The notes under the pieces are model-generated. The model worked only from the letters and a program-made list of their open reading frames with translations, had not been told where the DNA came from and made no database searches. A stretch of DNA of 64,000 nt from Salinimicrobium soli. GTDB taxonomy: Bacteria > Bacteroidota > Bacteroidia > Flavobacteriales > Flavobacteriaceae. This document shows, one piece after another, positions 61,716 to 64,000 of the stretch. The number at the start of each line of letters is the position of its first letter. The first letter of the stretch is position 1. The stretch lies in assembly GCF_048323655.1 (NCBI RefSeq), contig NZ_JBLUWW010000003.1, forward strand, positions 620,001 through 684,000, in the 5' to 3' direction. A program made the translations under genes and the position numbers.

Positions 61716-62087
61716 ATGCAAAAATTCTTCTTTCTATTATTCATTTTATTCCTGGTATCCTGTTATCAACCTGAAAGGAACTGCGACGAATTTAAGACCG
61801 GAACCTTTGAGTTTCAGTCATACCTGGACGGGGAACTTGTAAAGAGCACTTTTATTCGGAATGACACTATGGAAATTGATTTTTTCAGGGGGAAAACAGA
61901 CACTTCTTCCATCAGGTGGATTAACAATTGCGAATATGTGATCAAAAATTTGAATCCGAAGAGCCGGTCCGAAGAAAAACCTATTCATATTAAGATTCTT
62001 ACCACTAAGAATAACACCTATACCTTTGAATATGGGCTGGTGGGAGAATCTAAAAAGCAGAAAGGAACTGCTGTAAAGGTGAAATAA
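61716..62087 (+). CDS. Small lipoprotein
   Basis: This is a 123-residue protein starting at ATG 61716, with a lipoprotein signal (MQKFFFLLFILFLVSCYQPE; cysteine 16). The mature part is beta-rich with C24 and C69 (CDEFKTGTFEFQSYLDGELV; WINNCEYVI) and looks like a small lipocalin-like or barrel domain. A longer frame from 61512 overlaps the Xre gene and is rejected. It lies 31 bp after the Xre gene and may be co-transcribed with it. Confidence 0.75.
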   Translation: MQKFFFLLFILFLVSCYQPERNCDEFKTGTFEFQSYLDGELVKSTFIRNDTMEIDFFRGKTDTSSIRWINNCEYVIKNLNPKSRSEEKPIHIKILTTKNNTYTFEYGLVGESKKQKGTAVKVK

Positions 62088-62098
62088 CTGCAAAAGAA

Positions 62099-62123
62099 AA
62101 GAGACAACGCCTGGTTGTCTCTT
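62099..62123. terminator. Bidirectional terminator
   Basis: AAGAGACAAC pairs with GTTGTCTCTT (62114-62123) across a 5-nt loop, between the + lipoprotein gene and the - paralogue gene. Confidence 0.85.
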
Positions 62124-62147
62124 GTACTTCTCTTTTTGTTAACCTAC

Positions 62148-62885
62148 TTATGAACCGGATTTGATAGTGTTATAGAATGTTATAACCTGTTGAACATCTT
62201 CTGTTGTCCTGGAATTCAATCCTTTTTCTTTCATAAAAGATTTCACCTTGCTTCTGTGTTCTTTCGGGAAAAGTTGGAGAAATTTTTTGGTTGATCTATC
62301 AACGGGTTGGGCATAATTTGACTCTCCAACCCTAATGAAAAGATCAGTTCGATCAACATATAGAGGATTTACTACAGGTCTCATAGCTCCTGCCACCTCT
62401 CCCGGCCGAACCTTCTTCAAAGGTTTTTCCAATAGGGTCAGTTCATTAGTCTCAGCTTCACCCGGAATAATCCTGAAGTATCCCAGTTTTAAATTTCCTG
62501 CATTATCCCGATAAGAAAGTTTCTTATACAGTCTGTCCCCCATTTGGACGTCTACGGCATCCTCCAGGATGTAATTTTGGTTTTCAATCAACACTTCCAT
62601 CACTTCATTGGCAACATTGTATCTGACTAAAGCATGTAAGGGTTCTTTTCCTTTGAAATACAGAAGAGATGGTGTATACTCATCTATTAAGAATTGACTG
62701 CCCTCAATAGCAGTAGGTTTCGGTTCATAGACACCCCTAAGATATCTACTCATAATTTCATTTTCCTCCAGTACTTCGTCCTGGGTTCTTACTACCATTG
62801 CATTCTGTGGTGGCAATTCACCAATTTGAGGAAAAACCGAAAATGTCAAGAGTAGAATGATCAGTGTAAAACTCATTTTTTTCAT
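62148..62885 (-). CDS. Secreted protein, tandem paralogue A
   Basis: This 245-residue protein has a signal peptide (MKKMSFTLIILLLTFSVFPQ). The mature part is shared with the 63137 gene: NEIMSRYLRGVYEPKPTAIEG near 42-62, SLLYFKGKEPLHALVRYNV near 73-91, LEKPLKKVRPGEVAGAMRPVVNP across 151-174, and a C-terminal helical region LFPKEHRSKVKSFMKEKGLNSRTTEDVQ. No named family was recognised. The two genes are tandem duplicates of identical length, and both probably act in the periplasm or outer membrane. Confidence 0.8.
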   Translation of the reverse strand: MKKMSFTLIILLLTFSVFPQIGELPPQNAMVVRTQDEVLEENEIMSRYLRGVYEPKPTAIEGSQFLIDEYTPSLLYFKGKEPLHALVRYNVANEVMEVLIENQNYILEDAVDVQMGDRLYKKLSYRDNAGNLKLGYFRIIPGEAETNELTLLEKPLKKVRPGEVAGAMRPVVNPLYVDRTDLFIRVGESNYAQPVDRSTKKFLQLFPKEHRSKVKSFMKEKGLNSRTTEDVQQVITFYNTIKSGS

Positions 62886-63086
62886 GATAGTGTAGTTTTA
62901 AATATTAAATGTAGTGAATTATCGGTTTACTTAACATGCTTGTAATGAATATATTATATTGTTAACAGCTTGCTTTACTTCTCTTAATTACCAATACAGA
63001 AAGGCCCTCTACCGAGAAATGAGCTTAATTTTTGTGATCAAATAGAAAACGGGGTTAAGGAATATTTTTTCTGATGAAGTGGTAGC

Positions 63087-63115
63087 AAAAAAAAAGACAA
63101 CCACGATGGCTGCCT
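63087..63115 (-). terminator. Terminator of paralogue B
   Basis: On the minus strand AGGCAGCCA pairs with TGGTTGTCT with two G-T pairs across TCG, followed by a T-run (A-run at 63087-63094 on the plus strand). On the plus strand the stem would have A-C mismatches, so it works only for the minus-strand gene. Confidence 0.82.
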
Positions 63116-63136
63116 TTTTTTCTCTGTAAATCCAAT

Positions 63137-63874
63137 TTACTTGTTAGCCTCTAAAGAATTATAGAAAGTTACCACCTCCAGTACATCTTCAGCTGTTTTA
63201 GACTTAAGCCTTTTTTCTTTCATAAAAGATTTCACCTTAGCTCTGTGTTCTTTCGGGAAAAGTTTAATGAAATTTCTTGTACTTTTTTCCACCTGGTGGG
63301 CGTAGTTGGAATTTTCAAATCTAATGTACAGTTCAGAATTATCCACATAGTACGGATTTGTTGCAGGCCGCATGGGTCCCGCTGCCTCTCCAGGCTTAAC
63401 TTTTTTCAATGGTTTTTCAAGTAGAGTCACTGCTCCAAATTCAGAATCATCAGAAATTACCTTAAAATACCCCTGTCGCAATTCCTTGTCGCCATTGCGG
63501 TAGGAGAATTTCCTGTAAAAATGCCCATCCATTTTAATGTCAATAGCATCTTGCAAGATGTAATTCTGATGTTCCACAAGTACCTCCATTATCTCCTTAA
63601 CCACATTGTATCGCGCTAATGCATGGAAGGGTTCTTTATCCTGAAAATAAAGAAGAGAGGTCGAATATTCATCTGTGAGATACGGGCTACCATCTATATT
63701 AGTAGGCTTTGGGGTATAAGTACCCCTCAAATACCTGCTAAAAATTTCATTATCCTCCAACAGGTGTTCTTGTTGTTTTACAACCATAACATTTGCCGGT
63801 TGAACCTTGCCTATTTGGGAATAAACAGGAAACGATAATAGAAAAATAACCAGAAAAAGACCGATTCTTTGCAT
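63137..63874 (-). CDS. Secreted protein, tandem paralogue B
   Basis: This 245-residue paralogue of the 62148 gene has the same length and colinear motifs: NEIFSRYLRGTYTPKPTNIDG near 42-62, SLLYFQDKEPFHALARYNV near 73-91 and LEKPLKKVKPGEAAGPMRP across 151-170. The signal peptide is MQRIGLFLVIFLLSFPVYSQ. The two copies have their own terminators and a 251-bp gap, so they can be expressed independently. Divergence throughout, including the signal peptide, points to an old duplication. Confidence 0.8.
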   Translation of the reverse strand: MQRIGLFLVIFLLSFPVYSQIGKVQPANVMVVKQQEHLLEDNEIFSRYLRGTYTPKPTNIDGSPYLTDEYSTSLLYFQDKEPFHALARYNVVKEIMEVLVEHQNYILQDAIDIKMDGHFYRKFSYRNGDKELRQGYFKVISDDSEFGAVTLLEKPLKKVKPGEAAGPMRPATNPYYVDNSELYIRFENSNYAHQVEKSTRNFIKLFPKEHRAKVKSFMKEKRLKSKTAEDVLEVVTFYNSLEANK

Positions 63875-63913
63875 AACTATATATTTTGAAGTCTTTAAAT
63901 ATAATTAAATATC

Positions 63914-64000
63914 ATGAATTTTAACAAAAGAGGAGGAATCGGTTTGGTCATTTTAAAAATTTTCTCCCTCCTTTTTTTAGGCTCCTTTTTTTTTGTCGTT
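63914..64000 (+). CDS. 5' end of a gene cut by the window edge
   Basis: An ATG at 63914 opens a frame that stays open to the last base (29 codons). It encodes MNFNKRGGIGLVILKIFSLLF and then more hydrophobic residues, the pattern of a signal peptide or first membrane helix. The family cannot be told. A chance open frame of this length is also possible. Confidence 0.4.
   Translation, partial: MNFNKRGGIGLVILKIFSLLFLGSFFFVV

Overview
This 64 kb window looks like chromosome from a marine-type Flavobacteriaceae bacterium (Bacteroidota), possibly near Gramella/Salegentibacter/Zunongwangia. The evidence is the -7 promoter element TAnnTTTG in front of several genes, A-rich leaders in place of strong Shine-Dalgarno sites, and many Bacteroidota-typical families: a TonB receptor with a CarboxypepD_reg domain, DUF5916, a BatA-domain protein, DUF6146 and DUF6787 proteins, a baeRF3-like protein, and the gene orders acyl-CoA reductase-serC-serA and proline dehydrogenase/aroB. 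The species assignment is inference. No rRNA and no complete prophage or conjugative element is seen. There is one tRNA gene.

Layout. (1) 1-8.4 kb is an accessory region. It holds a type I restriction-modification operon (hsdM cut by the window edge, hsdS, hsdR), a small GIY-YIG-like protein and a YgjP-type metallopeptidase, then an AT-rich gap and a 448-residue orphan whose C-terminal half looks like a nucleotidyl-polymerase palm. A 0.55 kb non-coding stretch follows. (2) 8.97-36.4 kb is core chromosome: acyl-CoA reductase, serine biosynthesis, a predicted metal-uptake TonB receptor with a His/Glu-rich loop and a His-rich partner, msrA, DUF5916 protein, a LolD-like ATPase, TIGR02757 protein, a GAF histidine kinase, BatA protein, a dihydroorotase homologue lacking its metal ligands, esterase, MBL hydrolase, SDR/SRPBCC pair, PAP2 phosphatase, S10 peptidase, desaturase, HAD phosphatase and an LRR protein.

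(3) 36.43-39.16 kb is a small integrated element at a tRNA-Arg(UCU) gene. The tRNA 3' end occurs three times (36480, 36646, 39082). The two left copies lie in a 61-bp direct repeat (60/61 identical) that also carries what looks like the tRNA's original terminator, while the intact tRNA now reads into a different terminator. The element carries a DUF5677-like gene and an Xre regulator followed by a DUF2441 protein. It has no integrase.

(4) 39.5-64 kb is mostly core: a QEGLA peptidase/ATP-grasp/aspartoacylase-like operon, an ASRT-family protein paired with a GH13 glucosidase, hemerythrin, CorA, RecQ, TruA, AI-2E transporter, DUF1853, baeRF3, acyltransferase/PRODH, AroB, DJ-1/PfpI, YihY, Lrp, and an M14 peptidase divergent from an Xre regulator. 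The 279-bp gap between that last pair holds a set of TTTAC-n4-GTAAA palindromes, four of them spaced exactly 35 bp apart, which looks like a cooperative operator array. Two tandem secreted paralogues and the first codons of another gene close the window.

The signals most worth following are the 35-bp-phased operator array, the non-autonomous tRNA-Arg element with its Xre/DUF2441 pair, the palm-like orphan at 7021-8367, the metal-ligand-less dihydroorotase, and the ATP-grasp operon.
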